Shown: positions 41,177-51,794, counted from the first letter of the stretch. The stretch is DNA of 64,000 nucleotides from Neobacillus novalis NBRC 102450 (GCF_001591805.1 NZ_BCVP01000012.1:124001-188000), one strand, 5' to 3'. Translations and numbers: made by a program. The notes: generated from the letters alone by a model not told the origin.

Positions 41177-43981
41177 TCATAACCAAGAATGAATCAACTC
41201 AACCAATTCATTAATCGTTCCATTTTTAACAGGGATAGACGGGATTGATTTCAAAAAAGCTTTCCCGTATTTGGTCGTAACAATGCGACGATCAAATACA
41301 ATCATAATTCCACGGTCTTTTTCGGTACGAATCAAGCGCCCAAATCCTTGCTTAAAGCGAAGAATCGCTTCTGGCAGGGAGTATTCTGAAAAGGCATTTC
41401 CGCCCTGCTCACTAATTAATTGGCATTTCGCCTCAGTAAGCGGCTCCTCCGGTGAACTAAACGGGAGCCTGACGATAATAAGGCAAGATAAATCTTCACC
41501 TGGGATGTCAACACCTTCCCAAAAACTACTTGTCCCCAGTAATATCGCCTTATCATAGCGCTGAAAATTCCGTGTTAGCCGTGTACGGCTGCCACTGGTA
41601 ATTCCTTGGGCTATCAGAACATAATCATTTAGAAAGCCGCTTTCTTTAATGAGCTCATATGTTTTCTTCAGCATGTCATAAGCCGTAAACAGGAGCAGCA
41701 TTCTTCCTTTTGTCGCTTCAGCAATCGTGATAATATGCTCAGTTATCGCAATGACATATTCATCCAACGTAACCGAATTTATGGCAGGCAAATCTTCAGG
41801 AATAAATAGTTGAACCTGATTTTTATATTCAAATGGTGAAGGAATCGATTGTTGAACAGTTACATCACCATTAAGACCTAATTCTTTCATGATATAGCTA
41901 AAAGAATGATTAACAGTTAGAGTGGCAGAAGTAATGACAACGGCCTTTTTTACTTGAAAAAATTTTTCTCTAAGCTGATCTGCCACAAAAGCAGGCTGCG
42001 CCAAAAAGGTGGTGATATTTTGTGGTGATCGGGTATCCATTTCAATCCATTTTACTTCCTTGGATTCTTTTAAGAAGCACTTCATCACTGTATTCCTTAA
42101 CTCCGCCAGTTCCTGGCCGAATAAATAGAGTTCTTCCAATTTATTCTTTTCTGCCGCTGATAAGGTACCCTTCGCTCCCTTAATTGATTCGAGGCGGTCC
42201 ATTATAGCTGAATGTAAATCTTTCAGTAAAAAAGCAGCCCTTTCCGCACTATGAACAAGTGCATTTCTTTCTTTCTCGCTGTCAAAATGAGTAAATCGAA
42301 CTTTTATTCGATTAAAGCCTTTTTTATTTGTCAGCTTCGCTTTTGCATAAATGGCAATTAGCTTAAAAAATTCATCCATTTCATAGGTAAGGTCGATGAC
42401 CATTTGGTTCAACTCAAAGGTATGAGGCAGTTTTGCCTTTTGTCTAGGGATGGCCGAAAGTAACCCTTCCATTTCATAAAAGAGTTGTTTTTGTTCATAA
42501 AGTCCAAATTGACCGATCATCAGCCTCGCAGATAGGTAGTCCAGAGAATGGCCAAAAAACTGGCTTGCCACTTTCTCTAGGTGATGGCCTTCATCAATGA
42601 TGACATATTCAAAGGCAGGTAAGATGGAGCCTTCTCCTTTAATATCACTTAATAACAAAGAATGGTTGGTAATTATTATATCTGCCGCTTTTGCATCCCT
42701 TTTTGCTTTTAGATAAAAATCCTTTTCCTTCCATTCTTCTTTCTGTGAAAAAATAGGCGCTTCATTTTTGATTTTATTCCAGTAAATAAACCCACCGCTT
42801 GAAAGATTTAATTCATCTTTATCACCGGTTTCTGTTTCAGTCAGCCAGACGAGAATTTGCATTTTTGTTAAGATGGTATCATAATTATCGTTTTCATCCA
42901 TCAATGTCTGCGAAAACTTTTCTAAACTTAAATAATGGTTTCTTCCCTTAAGAAGTACCGAGTTTATTTTAAAGGGAAGGATTTTTTCCAAAAGTGGAAT
43001 TTCCTTTTTTAGAAGTTGTTCTTGCAGTTGAATCGTATGTGTACTGACGACAATTGGAACTTTTGATTGTTTTGAAAACCAGGCAGCCGGGAGCAGGTAG
43101 CCAAGCGATTTTCCTACCCCGGTTCCTGCTTCGATTAGGGTATGATTTTTATTATGAAATGCTTGATAAACAGTGTCCATCATCCTAAATTGGCCAGTCC
43201 TTTTCTCAAAGAACTCGAGGCCTTGCTTGACAACCCCAATTTTTTCTTTATCAGTTGATGGGTACAGAAAATCTATCTTGTATGCTTCGTCATTTTCCCC
43301 TAATGGAGTCCGTTTCTTTAATGCTAAATTTCGATACATTTCAATAGAATTGAGGAATTCCTCTGCGTCCATATTCTTATTAGTTGTTATTTCATCGAGC
43401 ATCTGCTGCAAATCGCTTTTTAGCCCGCCTGATAACTGTGTAAGCTGCTTAAGCGTTATGAGCGGCAGCGATGATAATCGTTTTAGCAGAATAAGAAATA
43501 ATTCGGCGGTAACCTGGGCATCGCTATCAGCCTGATGCGGGCGGTCATGCTGCAGGTTTTCTTTCTCCGCTAAATCTGTAAGCTTATAACCATCAGCTGT
43601 AGGAAACAGAATTCTTGCCATTTCCACCGTATCAAGAACAGAACCATAAAATCCTTCAAATCCGGCTTGGATTAATTCTTCTTGAAGAAATGATAAATCA
43701 AAAAGCACATTATGCGCCACAAAATAAGCCCCGTCAAGCATAGACATGACCTTCTCTGATATTTCAGCAAACAACGGGGCATTCTTGACCATTTCATCAT
43801 TAATCCCGGTCAATTCTTCGATAAAAGCCGGAATCGATTTTTGCGGATTAATTAGTGACGAATATCTATCCGTGATGATTCCATTTTCAATGACTACAGC
43901 ACCAAATTGAATGATTTTATCGCCCTTTTTCGGCAAGTTCCCCGTTGTTTCCAAATCAATTACAACAAATTTATCTGACAT
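41177..43981 (-). CDS. dinG: DinG: 3'-5' exonuclease domain fused to XPD-like helicase
   Basis: Protein of 934 residues. The N-terminal DEDD exonuclease domain (about 1-170) has VVIDLETTGNLPKKGDKI, YFVAHNVLFDLSFLQEEL and HQADSDAQVTAELF. The helicase part has Walker A IEAGTGVGKSLGYLLPAAW, Walker B VIIDEGHHLEK and motif VI LRFKQGFGRLIRTEKDRG. Unlike YpvA, I do not see a cysteine cluster between the Walker motifs. That fits Firmicute DinG, in which the exonuclease activity is retained and the Fe-S cluster is absent. Probable role: DNA or RNA 3'-end processing. Confidence 0.92.
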   Translation of the reverse strand: MSDKFVVIDLETTGNLPKKGDKIIQFGAVVIENGIITDRYSSLINPQKSIPAFIEELTGINDEMVKNAPLFAEISEKVMSMLDGAYFVAHNVLFDLSFLQEELIQAGFEGFYGSVLDTVEMARILFPTADGYKLTDLAEKENLQHDRPHQADSDAQVTAELFLILLKRLSSLPLITLKQLTQLSGGLKSDLQQMLDEITTNKNMDAEEFLNSIEMYRNLALKKRTPLGENDEAYKIDFLYPSTDKEKIGVVKQGLEFFEKRTGQFRMMDTVYQAFHNKNHTLIEAGTGVGKSLGYLLPAAWFSKQSKVPIVVSTHTIQLQEQLLKKEIPLLEKILPFKINSVLLKGRNHYLSLEKFSQTLMDENDNYDTILTKMQILVWLTETETGDKDELNLSSGGFIYWNKIKNEAPIFSQKEEWKEKDFYLKAKRDAKAADIIITNHSLLLSDIKGEGSILPAFEYVIIDEGHHLEKVASQFFGHSLDYLSARLMIGQFGLYEQKQLFYEMEGLLSAIPRQKAKLPHTFELNQMVIDLTYEMDEFFKLIAIYAKAKLTNKKGFNRIKVRFTHFDSEKERNALVHSAERAAFLLKDLHSAIMDRLESIKGAKGTLSAAEKNKLEELYLFGQELAELRNTVMKCFLKESKEVKWIEMDTRSPQNITTFLAQPAFVADQLREKFFQVKKAVVITSATLTVNHSFSYIMKELGLNGDVTVQQSIPSPFEYKNQVQLFIPEDLPAINSVTLDEYVIAITEHIITIAEATKGRMLLLFTAYDMLKKTYELIKESGFLNDYVLIAQGITSGSRTRLTRNFQRYDKAILLGTSSFWEGVDIPGEDLSCLIIVRLPFSSPEEPLTEAKCQLISEQGGNAFSEYSLPEAILRFKQGFGRLIRTEKDRGIMIVFDRRIVTTKYGKAFLKSIPSIPVKNGTINELVELIHSWL

Positions 43982-44060
43982 TCCATTAACACCCCGGACT
44001 TTCGTTCATTAAACGGTATCATAAAAAAACAAAAAAGAAAACAAACATACCCGGCAAGTA

Positions 44061-44168
44061 TAAAGAAAACTCGCCGATTGGCGAGCCCGTTAGGGCGAAG
44101 ACAGAAGCGTAGTTGCACTTATGCGACATAGGAAAGTGTAAATTTGAAAAAAATTTATACTTTCCTAT
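44061..44168 (+). repeat. Structured intergenic repeat, copy B
   Basis: Sequence 44061-44124 matches copy A at 17435-17498. It contains small stems CTCGCC/GGCGAG and CCC-GTTA-GGG and is followed by an 18-base stem (44128-44145 / 44151-44168) whose outer part is ATAGGAAAGT/ACTTTCCTAT. It fills the gap between panD and dinG. Confidence 0.75.
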
Positions 44169-44172
44169 TAGC

Positions 44173-44197
44173 AAAAAAATCCCCGGAAATCGGGGAC
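44173..44197 (-). terminator. Terminator of the panBCD operon
   Basis: TCCCCGATTTCCGGGGATTTTTTT on the minus strand, directly after the panD stop. Confidence 0.8.
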
Positions 44198-44581
44198 TTA
44201 CATAACTGTGAGTGCGGGTTCTTTATGGATAAGTTCTTTAATGCGATTGTTTTCATCCATGATCGCGACTCGAGGATTGTGAGCGGCTACCTTTTCTTCC
44301 GCTACAATCGCATATGAAATAATGATAACGATATCCCCTTCTTGGACAAGGCGGGCTGCCGCGCCATTTAGGCAAACAACACCGCTTCCTCTTTCACCGG
44401 GAATAATATAGGTTTCAAGCCGGGCACCATTGTTGTTATTGACAATTTGGACTTTTTCATTCGCTATCATGCCTACAGCGTCTAAAATATCCTCATCTAT
44501 GGTAATACTGCCAACGTAATTTAAATTAGCTTCTGTCACGATTGCTCGATGGATCTTTCCGTTCATCATAGTACGAAACAA
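44198..44581 (-). CDS. panD: Aspartate 1-decarboxylase PanD
   Basis: Pyruvoyl enzyme of 127 residues that makes beta-alanine for pantothenate. The self-cleavage site Gly-Ser is in [18 protein letters not shown]; cleavage turns the serine into the pyruvoyl group. Other motifs are [20 protein letters not shown] and [14 protein letters not shown]. Translation probably begins at TTG 44581, seven bases after GGAGG, giving the MFRTMMNGK start found in homologues. Confidence 0.96.
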   Translation of the reverse strand: MFRTMMNGKIHRAIVTEANLNYVGSITIDEDILDAVGMIANEKVQIVNNNNGARLETYIIPGERGSGVVCLNGAAARLVQEGDIVIIISYAIVAEEKVAAHNPRVAIMDENNRIKELIHKEPALTVM

Positions 44582-44614
44582 ACGTATTCCTCCCCTGTTG
44601 TCACTTTTTCAAGT

Positions 44615-45463
44615 CTAGTCTAGCTGAATAATGAAATTATCGATTAAGCGAACCTTAGTAAATTTTACAGCGAGTGCAATGATTATGGAACCCTCTATTT
44701 TTTCCAATGGTTTTAACCTTGGATAAGAGAAAATTTCAACATAATCAATTTTTCCGTTTGATTCACTTGTAATCATTCCACTGATTAATTCCATTAATCG
44801 AGAAGGACTTTGTTCCCCTTGGTCAATTGCTTCTTTTGCCACTACTAAGCTTTTATAAAGCACTGCTGCCTGAATTCGTTCCTCAGGTAAGAGATTGACA
44901 TTACGGGAGCTTTTTGCCAGCCCATCCTGTTCGCGAACAATGTCGACGGCAATAAGCTCGACTGGAAAATTAAAATCAGAAATTAAACCGTCAATGACCG
45001 CCACCTGCTGTGCATCCTTTTTACCGAAATAGGCTCTATCCGGCATCACAATGTTAAATAATTTTGTGATGACAGTTGCAACACCGTCAAAATGACCGGG
45101 ACGGGATTTCCCGCATAAAACATCGGTCCGTTCTTGAACCGTCACTCTTACAGATAAGTCATTGGGATACATTTCTTCCACTGACGGGTAAAAAAGGTAA
45201 TCAACCTGCTCACTTTCGGCTAAGGCCTGGTCACGCTTAAAATCGCGGGGATATTCCGCATAATCCTCTGTTGGGCCGAACTGTAAAGGATTGACAAAAA
45301 TACTAATGACGACAATATCATTTTCCTGCCTTGCTTCCTTTATCAGGGTTAAATGACCTTCATGGAGAAATCCCATTGTTGGGACAAAGCCAATCGATTT
45401 TCCTAACCCCTTTTGTTTCACGATTTCTTCCTTTATTTCCTTAATGGTGGTAATAACCTTCAT
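44615..45463 (-). CDS. panC: Pantoate-beta-alanine ligase PanC
   Basis: Pantothenate synthetase of 282 residues. ATP-binding motifs [19 protein letters not shown] (HxGH), [27 protein letters not shown] and the KSSRNVNL (KMSKS-like) loop are all present. It condenses pantoate with beta-alanine using ATP. Overlaps panB by four bases and is followed by panD after 33 bases. Confidence 0.97.
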   Translation of the reverse strand: MKVITTIKEIKEEIVKQKGLGKSIGFVPTMGFLHEGHLTLIKEARQENDIVVISIFVNPLQFGPTEDYAEYPRDFKRDQALAESEQVDYLFYPSVEEMYPNDLSVRVTVQERTDVLCGKSRPGHFDGVATVITKLFNIVMPDRAYFGKKDAQQVAVIDGLISDFNFPVELIAVDIVREQDGLAKSSRNVNLLPEERIQAAVLYKSLVVAKEAIDQGEQSPSRLMELISGMITSESNGKIDYVEIFSYPRLKPLEKIEGSIIIALAVKFTKVRLIDNFIIQLD

Positions 45464-46296
45464 TCTTTGCCTCCATATAATACCTTTAGTTCCTCTTCCT
45501 TCATCGTAAAGGTATGTTTATCTTCCGGAAACTGATTATTTTTCACATCTGCTGCATAAGCTTGAATCGATTCAATCATAAACGGATTTACGGAATGGTA
45601 TTGTTTGACAAACTTCGGCACTCGTTCCACACCATAGCCTAAAATATCATGATAGACAAGCACCTGGCCATCCACACTGATTCCCGCTCCAATCCCAATC
45701 ACAGGAATGGAAATGGACTTTGCCACTTCCTCTGCCAGCTGCTTCGGTACACATTCCAAGACAACAGCAAAGGCACCTGCTTCTTCACACCCTTTTGCAT
45801 CTTCGAGTAACTTTTTCGCTGCATGCGCATCCTTGCCTTGAACCTTATAGCCACCCAAAACACCGACTGATTGCGGTGTTAAACCAAGGTGGGCACAAAC
45901 TGGAATCCCGGCTTTTGTAAGGGCCGAGATTTTTTCAATAACCTCGTCAGCTCCTTCAAGTTTTACAGCGTGAGCGCCTGTCTCCTGAATGAGTCTTCCT
46001 GCGTTTATTAATGTATCTCTAACTGATAGATGGTAGGTCAAGAACGGCATATCTACGACAATAAATGTATCTTTTGCTCCGCGTTTAACGGCTTTCGTGT
46101 GATGAATCATATCCTCAACTGTTACTGGGATAGTAGAATCGTAACCTAGAACCACCATTCCAAGTGAGTCGCCAACTAAAATAACGTCAACTCCCCCCTG
46201 TTCTGCTTGTTTAGCAGATGGATAATCGTAGGCTGTTAACATGACAATCTTTTCGTTCTTTTCCTTCATTTTCAAAAAATCTGTTGTCTGCTTCAT
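45460..46296 (-). CDS. panB: 3-methyl-2-oxobutanoate hydroxymethyltransferase PanB
   Basis: First enzyme of pantothenate synthesis (ketopantoate formation), 278 residues. Mg2+ and substrate motifs: [74 protein letters not shown] and [20 protein letters not shown]. Ribosome binding site AAAGGAGGG is strong. Preceded by a 200-base structured leader with a terminator, so the operon is probably controlled by attenuation. Confidence 0.97.
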   Translation of the reverse strand: MKQTTDFLKMKEKNEKIVMLTAYDYPSAKQAEQGGVDVILVGDSLGMVVLGYDSTIPVTVEDMIHHTKAVKRGAKDTFIVVDMPFLTYHLSVRDTLINAGRLIQETGAHAVKLEGADEVIEKISALTKAGIPVCAHLGLTPQSVGVLGGYKVQGKDAHAAKKLLEDAKGCEEAGAFAVVLECVPKQLAEEVAKSISIPVIGIGAGISVDGQVLVYHDILGYGVERVPKFVKQYHSVNPFMIESIQAYAADVKNNQFPEDKHTFTMKEEELKVLYGGKE

Positions 46297-46530
46297 CTTT
46301 TTCCCTCCTTTTATAATGGGAGAGGCGATAAAACGAATTCGAAGAGCAAATAAAAAGATCCTTCTGAAGGCAGAGGATCTTTGTTACTCTTTTGCGTGTT
46401 CCATCCCTCTGTCCCGGTCCGTAAAAACGGATCTAGGCAGAAACCTTTTTAATTGTTATCACAAGACGGTGCAGTTCCCAGGGATACTGCCCATTGAAAT
46501 TATCATACAAAATGTACATACTACATGCAA
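46297..46530 (-). promoter_or_regulatory. panBCD promoter and structured leader with attenuator
   Basis: Minus-strand promoter TTGCAT-17-TATGAT (46525-46530 and 46502-46507). The leader starts near 46495. It holds a bulged hairpin GCAGTATCCCTGGGAACTGC (46471-46490) and a second stem-loop (46408-46441). It ends in a terminator with stem AAAGATCC/GGATCTTT (46354-46361 / 46375-46382) and a T run, before the panB ribosome site. CAGAGG (46406-46411) could pair with CCTCTG (46371-46376) and break the terminator. Position and bulged-A hairpin suggest the known pan RNA motif; this was not tested. Confidence 0.6.
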
Positions 46531-46555
46531 GGAATATTAATCTTACTGATACGAT

Positions 46556-47533
46556 TCATAGTTCGATATCTGCTGAATAAACATGGTGAATGACACCAGA
46601 TTGGTCCTTTATTTTTAAAACACCTTCATCGGTGATTCCCAGTGCTGTTCCTTCAATTACATTTGTTAACGTTCTCGCTTTCAGTTCCTTGCCGATACTG
46701 ACTGCATAGCTTTCCCAGAGAAGCTTAATCGGAAAAAAGCCTTGCTTTAAATAGAGTAGATACAGTTTTTCAAAATGTTTAAAAACACTTCTAATTAACG
46801 CAGCCCGGGAAATTGTCTCCCCTTTTTCAATCGAAAGTGAACTGGCTATTTCCTGGAGCTCATCTGGAAATTCCTCTTTCCGCTGGTTGACGTTAATGCC
46901 AATGCCAATAATAATGGAATGAATTCTGTCTGCTTCTGCCTGCAGTTCTGTTAAGATTCCCGTTACCTTTTTTCCATGCAGTAAGATATCATTGGGCCAC
47001 TTTATTTCAGGCTGCAGCCCTGTTATTTCTTCCATCGCTTGAACAACAGCTACAGCCGTTAATAGTGTCAACTGCGGGGCATTGGTCAGCGGGATATTCG
47101 GCCTAAGAATTAAACTCATCCAAATGCCTGTATATTTTGGCGAATGCCAAATTCTATTCATTCTGCCTTTACCGGATCTTTGCTCTTCCGCAATAATTAC
47201 TGTTCCTTCCGGTACATCCTCGGATGCGAACTTATGGGCAATTTTTTGTGTCGATTCCACACTTTCTTGATAGTGGATGTTCCTGCCGATGAATTCAGTT
47301 GTCAAGCCAAGTCTTATTTCATCGGCGGTTATCTTTTCCGGTGTTTTTAGAATCCGATAGCCTCTATTTCGAACAGCTTCTAATTCAAAGCCTTCTTTCC
47401 TTAATTCCTCAATGTGCTTCCACACAGCTGTCCTTGAGCAGCCAATTACCTCAGCAAGATGCTGCCCGGATAAATAGACGTCGCCGGCTTTAGTAAAGGC
47501 ATCGAGTAACTCTTTTCTTAATTCGGACTGCAC
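46556..47533 (-). CDS. birA: Biotin operon repressor / biotin-protein ligase BirA
   Basis: Bifunctional protein of 325 residues: an N-terminal winged helix (LAEVIGCSRTAVWKHIEELR), the ligase domain with GKGRMNRIWHSPKYTGIWMS, EIKWPNDILLHGKKVTGILT and GIGINVN, and a C-terminal SH3-like domain. It attaches biotin to carboxylases and represses biotin genes. Start GTG 47533 matches the length of the B. subtilis protein; the GTG at 47545 overlaps AAGGAG. Overlaps cca. Confidence 0.95.
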   Translation of the reverse strand: MQSELRKELLDAFTKAGDVYLSGQHLAEVIGCSRTAVWKHIEELRKEGFELEAVRNRGYRILKTPEKITADEIRLGLTTEFIGRNIHYQESVESTQKIAHKFASEDVPEGTVIIAEEQRSGKGRMNRIWHSPKYTGIWMSLILRPNIPLTNAPQLTLLTAVAVVQAMEEITGLQPEIKWPNDILLHGKKVTGILTELQAEADRIHSIIIGIGINVNQRKEEFPDELQEIASSLSIEKGETISRAALIRSVFKHFEKLYLLYLKQGFFPIKLLWESYAVSIGKELKARTLTNVIEGTALGITDEGVLKIKDQSGVIHHVYSADIEL

Positions 47534-48720
47534 GTCAATAGCCACTCCTTAATCTTTTGTTTATTATTTTCCAATTCCCCTGCCACGATTGCCGCTTCTA
47601 TCCTCAATAGCGTCACTTTCAGCCAGGGGCCGCCGCTTTTATCGAGCCATTTCATCACATCGTTTCCTGTGACATTTATGTCAGCGACATGCTTGATTGG
47701 CAGATTCTCGTACAGGTCTAACCAATGATCCATTGAATCCGTTTCACGTATCCCGTTAATAACCACGTATAGCTTTTCAACGGATAGGATGTTGTCATGG
47801 CCCGCCCTATACAAATCATAAACGGACCATTCATGCTGTAGTCTTTTTTCTAGGAAGAGCAGCATTTTCTGTATCTCTCTTATGTCTTTAATTGGCATGC
47901 GCCACTCTCTTAAAAATGTCCCCGCCGACTTTTCCTTTATTTCTAAACAAAAAAGCAATATTGACCACATTTCATTTTTATTTAGACTTTCACATTGAAA
48001 GTTTAACAATTGTTTTAATTGCCGTTTCTTAGTCGCCAAACCCGGCAAATAAAGAAATAGATTCGTATCAAGCAAAACCTTGATGGCTTCCTTCTGATTC
48101 TTGCCATTTAAAAGTTTTTCAAACTCTGCTTTTTTTCTTTCCACAGCAATATTCTTAAGTAAATCAATCTGTTTGATTAATGCCTTTATCGTATCCTTTT
48201 CAATAGTAAAAGCGAGCTGGCTTAAAAAACGAACCGCACGCAACATTCTTAACGCATCTTCACCGAACCGTTCTTCTGCCTTACCAACTGTTTGAATTAT
48301 TTTATCTCTGATCGCAGTCTGTCCATCAAAGGGGTCAATTAGTTTTCCATTTCGGTCCATCGCAATCGCATTCATTGTAAAATCCCTGCGCTTTAAGTCC
48401 TCTTGAAGATTACGGATAAACGCTACCTCTTTTGGGCGGCGATAGTCCTGATATTCCGCTTCCGTTCTAAAGGTGGTAACTTCATACGAGCCGCCGTTAA
48501 ATAACACAAGCACCGTTCCATGCTCAATTCCAATATCGACCGTTTTCGGAAAGATTGCTTTCACTTCATCAGGTGTTGCTGATGCAGCAATATCTACATC
48601 GCTAATCCTTCTCTTTAAAAGGTAATCCCTAACGGAACCGCCAACGAAATAGGCTTCATAGCCGGCATCCTCTAATTTCCTTAACACAGGATTGGCTGAT
48701 AAAAAAGGTTCTATCATCAT
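47518..48720 (-). CDS. cca: CCA-adding tRNA nucleotidyltransferase
   Basis: Class II CCA enzyme of 400 residues that adds or repairs the 3' CCA of tRNA. Motif A is YFVGGSVRDYLLKRRISDVD (catalytic DxD), then the flexible-loop RRPKEV and RRDFTMNAIAMD, EDALRMLRAVRF, and a helical C-terminal tRNA-binding part. Two start ATGs in tandem; GTGACGT precedes them. Fourth gene in the mgsA-bshB1-bshA-cca-birA order. Confidence 0.95.
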   Translation of the reverse strand: MMIEPFLSANPVLRKLEDAGYEAYFVGGSVRDYLLKRRISDVDIAASATPDEVKAIFPKTVDIGIEHGTVLVLFNGGSYEVTTFRTEAEYQDYRRPKEVAFIRNLQEDLKRRDFTMNAIAMDRNGKLIDPFDGQTAIRDKIIQTVGKAEERFGEDALRMLRAVRFLSQLAFTIEKDTIKALIKQIDLLKNIAVERKKAEFEKLLNGKNQKEAIKVLLDTNLFLYLPGLATKKRQLKQLLNFQCESLNKNEMWSILLFCLEIKEKSAGTFLREWRMPIKDIREIQKMLLFLEKRLQHEWSVYDLYRAGHDNILSVEKLYVVINGIRETDSMDHWLDLYENLPIKHVADINVTGNDVMKWLDKSGGPWLKVTLLRIEAAIVAGELENNKQKIKEWLLTCSPN

Positions 48721-48728
48721 ACGTCACC

Positions 48729-49856
48729 TTAATTCATTAATTTAAAATATAATTGTTCATATTGTTCTACAATTTTAGCGGCATTGAAGGTTGTTTTAAC
48801 CGTTTCCACTGATAGTTTGGAAAACTGCCGATGAAGATGTTGATCATTTAACAGCGTAATTGCTTTATTTGAAATCTCTTCTATGTCTCCTACTTCACAA
48901 ATAAATCCTGTTTCTCCGTGCAAAATGACTTCTGGGATTCCACCAACATTTGTCCCAATACACGGCACGCCACAGGCCATTGCCTCTAAAGCCACCAGCC
49001 CAAAGCTTTCCTTTTCAGAAAGTAACAGCATCAAATCACTGATGGAATATAATTCCTCAAGATTCTCTTGTTTTCCAAGGAAAAGGACCTGGTCCTCTAA
49101 CCCAAGCTGCCTTACCAGTTTACAAACTAAAGTCATTTCAGGTCCGTCGCCAACTAACAACAATTTTGCCGGCATTGTGGCGGAAATCTTCGCGAAGGTT
49201 TTCACTACATCCTGTACACGTTTGACAGCCCGAAAATTTGAGACATGGATGATCACTTTCTCTTCTTCTTTAATCGCGTATTCTCCCTTTAGTGTACTAG
49301 CATCCCTTTTATGGTAGATTCGCTCATCAATAAAATTATAGACAGTTTCAATTTGCTGATCCGGATTAATCAGCTCATAGGTTTGCTCAACCAATGCCTT
49401 GGAAACAGCGGTCACAACATCGGATTTTTCGATACCGAATTTAATCGCATCTGTTAATGATGGATCATACCCTAATACTGTTATGTCTGTACCATGTAGT
49501 GTCGTGACAATTTTTATATCTCTGTGACTCATTTGCTTCGCTAATATCGCACATACTGCGTGGGGAATGGCGTAATGAACATGGAGCAAATCTAATTTCT
49601 CCCGATTTGCTACCTCAGCCATTTTACTCGCTAGGGCAATATCATAGGGTGCATATTGAAAAACAGAATATTGATTGACTTCGACCTGATGATAATAAAT
49701 GTTATGGTACATTTTATTAAGCCTGAAAGGAATACTTGAAGAGATAAAGTGAATCTCATGGCCCTTTTCTGCCAGCATTTTCCCAAGCTCAGCGGCTACT
49801 ACCCCTGATCCACCCACGGTTGGATAGCAAGTAATTCCAATTTTTAGTTTCCTCAT
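48729..49856 (-). CDS. bshA: N-acetyl-alpha-D-glucosaminyl L-malate synthase BshA
   Basis: GT4-family glycosyltransferase of 375 residues that joins UDP-GlcNAc and L-malate, the first step of bacillithiol synthesis. Motifs: [20 protein letters not shown] at the N-terminus, [28 protein letters not shown] and the EX7E-type [20 protein letters not shown]. Adjacent to bshB1, as in B. subtilis. Bacillithiol is the main low-molecular-weight thiol in this group. Confidence 0.96.
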   Translation of the reverse strand: MRKLKIGITCYPTVGGSGVVAAELGKMLAEKGHEIHFISSSIPFRLNKMYHNIYYHQVEVNQYSVFQYAPYDIALASKMAEVANREKLDLLHVHYAIPHAVCAILAKQMSHRDIKIVTTLHGTDITVLGYDPSLTDAIKFGIEKSDVVTAVSKALVEQTYELINPDQQIETVYNFIDERIYHKRDASTLKGEYAIKEEEKVIIHVSNFRAVKRVQDVVKTFAKISATMPAKLLLVGDGPEMTLVCKLVRQLGLEDQVLFLGKQENLEELYSISDLMLLLSEKESFGLVALEAMACGVPCIGTNVGGIPEVILHGETGFICEVGDIEEISNKAITLLNDQHLHRQFSKLSVETVKTTFNAAKIVEQYEQLYFKLMN

Positions 49857-49859
49857 ATT

Positions 49860-50570
49860 TCAATCTCCCATCAAATCTCGGTTTACAAGGATTGGCACCT
49901 TTGTTTTAAAGCCTTCTGCATAGGTAACGCCAACCAATTTACCAAACATTCTTTCCCTTGCTTCAACTGTTTCAATATAGCCATTAACGAGCGGCGTATT
50001 GAAGCTTTGGTCTGTTTGTTCAAATTGGCTTTTATATGCCCTTAATGCTTCCAGCTTTTTGTCGATAAACATTGTGACATCCGTGGTAAAATCCGGTTTA
50101 TGGAAACCATTTATCATATAAAAATACAGTTTTTCTACACGGTGGGGTTCGGTTCCTTCTTCTGTGTGATAGTTCTTAATCCCAGCTGAAAAAACCGCCT
50201 CCTCAACAAGACGGGCACAATTCCCATGGTCAGGGTGGCGGTCCTCAAAATAGGGAGCAAAGACAACTTGTGGTTTGTATGTTCGAATGATACCGGCAAT
50301 CTTCTTTATGTATTCATCATTTAAGAATAAACCCCTATCTGGAAATGCCAGCGAAGTCCGTAAGCAAACACCTAAAATTTCAGCTGCAAGGCTCGCTTCC
50401 ACTTTTCTTAACGTGACATTCCCATTGGAGGAAAGCTCAGCATCTGTTAAATCACAAATACCGATACGTTTCCCTTCAGAAGCCAGTTTTGCTATCGTAC
50501 CTGCCATGCCAATTTCCACATCATCAGCATGGGCACCGAAAGCAAGAATATGTAACGATTTATCTTCCAT
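49860..50570 (-). CDS. bshB1: Bacillithiol biosynthesis deacetylase BshB1
   Basis: LmbE-family zinc deacetylase of about 236 residues that removes acetate from GlcNAc-malate. The zinc motif is [15 protein letters not shown] (AHxDD) with a second ligand in [16 protein letters not shown]. Start: ATG 50570 after GGTGAGG is preferred; ATG 50582 is possible. It overlaps the end of mgsA and ends three bases before bshA, so it is translated from the same message. Confidence 0.94.
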   Translation of the reverse strand: MEDKSLHILAFGAHADDVEIGMAGTIAKLASEGKRIGICDLTDAELSSNGNVTLRKVEASLAAEILGVCLRTSLAFPDRGLFLNDEYIKKIAGIIRTYKPQVVFAPYFEDRHPDHGNCARLVEEAVFSAGIKNYHTEEGTEPHRVEKLYFYMINGFHKPDFTTDVTMFIDKKLEALRAYKSQFEQTDQSFNTPLVNGYIETVEARERMFGKLVGVTYAEGFKTKVPILVNRDLMGD

Positions 50571-50979
50571 TTTCCTCACCATTTTCTTTAACGATATTTC
50601 TCCAATCGATTAAGCCCAGCTCTAAACCTCTAATTAATAATTCAGCCGTACCCATATTGGTCGCAAGTGGAATAGAATATACATCACAAAGTCTGACTAG
50701 TGCGGTCACATCCGGTTCATGAGGCTGAGCTGTCAATGGATCGCGGAAGAAGAAAATCGCATCCATTTGATTTTGGGCAATCCTTGCACCAATCTGCTGA
50801 TCACCGCCAAGCGGTCCGGATTGATAGCGGGTTATCGACAGCCCCGTCGCTTCATTAATTCTTAAGCCGGTTGTGCCCGTTGCAAACAAGGTATGTTTCT
50901 TAAATATTTCCTGATAGGCTGTTACAAATTGGACGAGGTCATTTTTCTTTTCATCATGGGCGATTAAGGCTATATTCAT
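50560..50979 (-). CDS. mgsA: Methylglyoxal synthase
   Basis: Converts dihydroxyacetone phosphate to methylglyoxal, a bypass that relieves sugar-phosphate stress; 139 residues. Visible motifs: [33 protein letters not shown], the catalytic aspartate region [20 protein letters not shown] and [15 protein letters not shown]. Between dapB and bshB1 as in B. subtilis. Bacillithiol, made by the next two genes, takes part in methylglyoxal detoxification. Confidence 0.96.
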   Translation of the reverse strand: MNIALIAHDEKKNDLVQFVTAYQEIFKKHTLFATGTTGLRINEATGLSITRYQSGPLGGDQQIGARIAQNQMDAIFFFRDPLTAQPHEPDVTALVRLCDVYSIPLATNMGTAELLIRGLELGLIDWRNIVKENGEENGR

Positions 50980-50990
50980 TATTTTGACTC

Positions 50991-51794
50991 CTAGTCTAAA
51001 ATATTTTCAAGTCCATAAACAAAATTATTTTGCTTCATTACTGTTTCGACAGCTACTTTCACGCCCGACATGAAGGAGGCACGATTGTAGGAATCATGAC
51101 GAATGGTTAATGTCTGACCATCAGAGCCAAATAAAACCTGCTGATGGGCGATGAGACCCGGCAAGCGGACTGAATGAATATGCATCCCATCATAATCCGC
51201 CCCTCTTGCGCCTGTTAACGTTTCTTTTTCATTGGGGTGACCTTGTTTTTTGGTTTCTCTGACGGCTGAAATCATCTCTGCTGTTTTTACTGCGGTCCCG
51301 GATGGGGCATCTAGTTTTTGGTCATGGTGCATTTCGATAATTTCAACATCATGAAAATATTTTGCAGCCAGCTGCGAAAATTTCATCATCAGCACGGCCC
51401 CGATTGCAAAGTTTGGCGCAATGATACAGCCTAATTCTTTTTCGCGGCAGATAGCTTCCAATTCCGCTAAATTCTCTTTTGTAAAGCCAGTTGTGCCAAC
51501 AACTGGACGAACATTATGTTCCAGTGCTGTTTTGGCATGGTACATGCCTACTTCGGGTGTGGTTAAATCTATTAATACGTCTGCTTCTACCTCTTGCACG
51601 CATTTTTCAATATCAGTATAGATTGGGACATTTGAAATAGATTGAAACCCTGCTACATCACTTAACATCATGCCATCATACTTGTGATCAAGGACAGCCG
51701 CCAGTTCAAAATGATTTGTAGTAGTCACCAGCTTTACAGCTTCAGTCCCCATCCGGCCACGCGGACCGGCAATGATAATCTTTATTTTATTCAT
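50991..51794 (-). CDS. dapB: 4-hydroxy-tetrahydrodipicolinate reductase DapB
   Basis: NAD(P)H-dependent reductase of 267 residues in lysine and diaminopimelate synthesis. Nucleotide site [48 protein letters not shown], catalytic [20 protein letters not shown] and [16 protein letters not shown]. Start ATG 51794 follows AGGAGTGAAG by three bases (GGAG core about seven) and gives the family length; the longer frame to 51893 runs through the end of ypjD. Confidence 0.96.
   Translation of the reverse strand: MNKIKIIIAGPRGRMGTEAVKLVTTTNHFELAAVLDHKYDGMMLSDVAGFQSISNVPIYTDIEKCVQEVEADVLIDLTTPEVGMYHAKTALEHNVRPVVGTTGFTKENLAELEAICREKELGCIIAPNFAIGAVLMMKFSQLAAKYFHDVEIIEMHHDQKLDAPSGTAVKTAEMISAVRETKKQGHPNEKETLTGARGADYDGMHIHSVRLPGLIAHQQVLFGSDGQTLTIRHDSYNRASFMSGVKVAVETVMKQNNFVYGLENILD

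Noticed and set aside
46371..46411. T-box antiterminator-like string AGGGATGGAACACGC before panB
   Set aside because: The leader is only about 200 bases and shows no Stem I or specifier loop; the motif differs from AGGGTGGNACCGCG. Kept only as a possibility within the leader entry.
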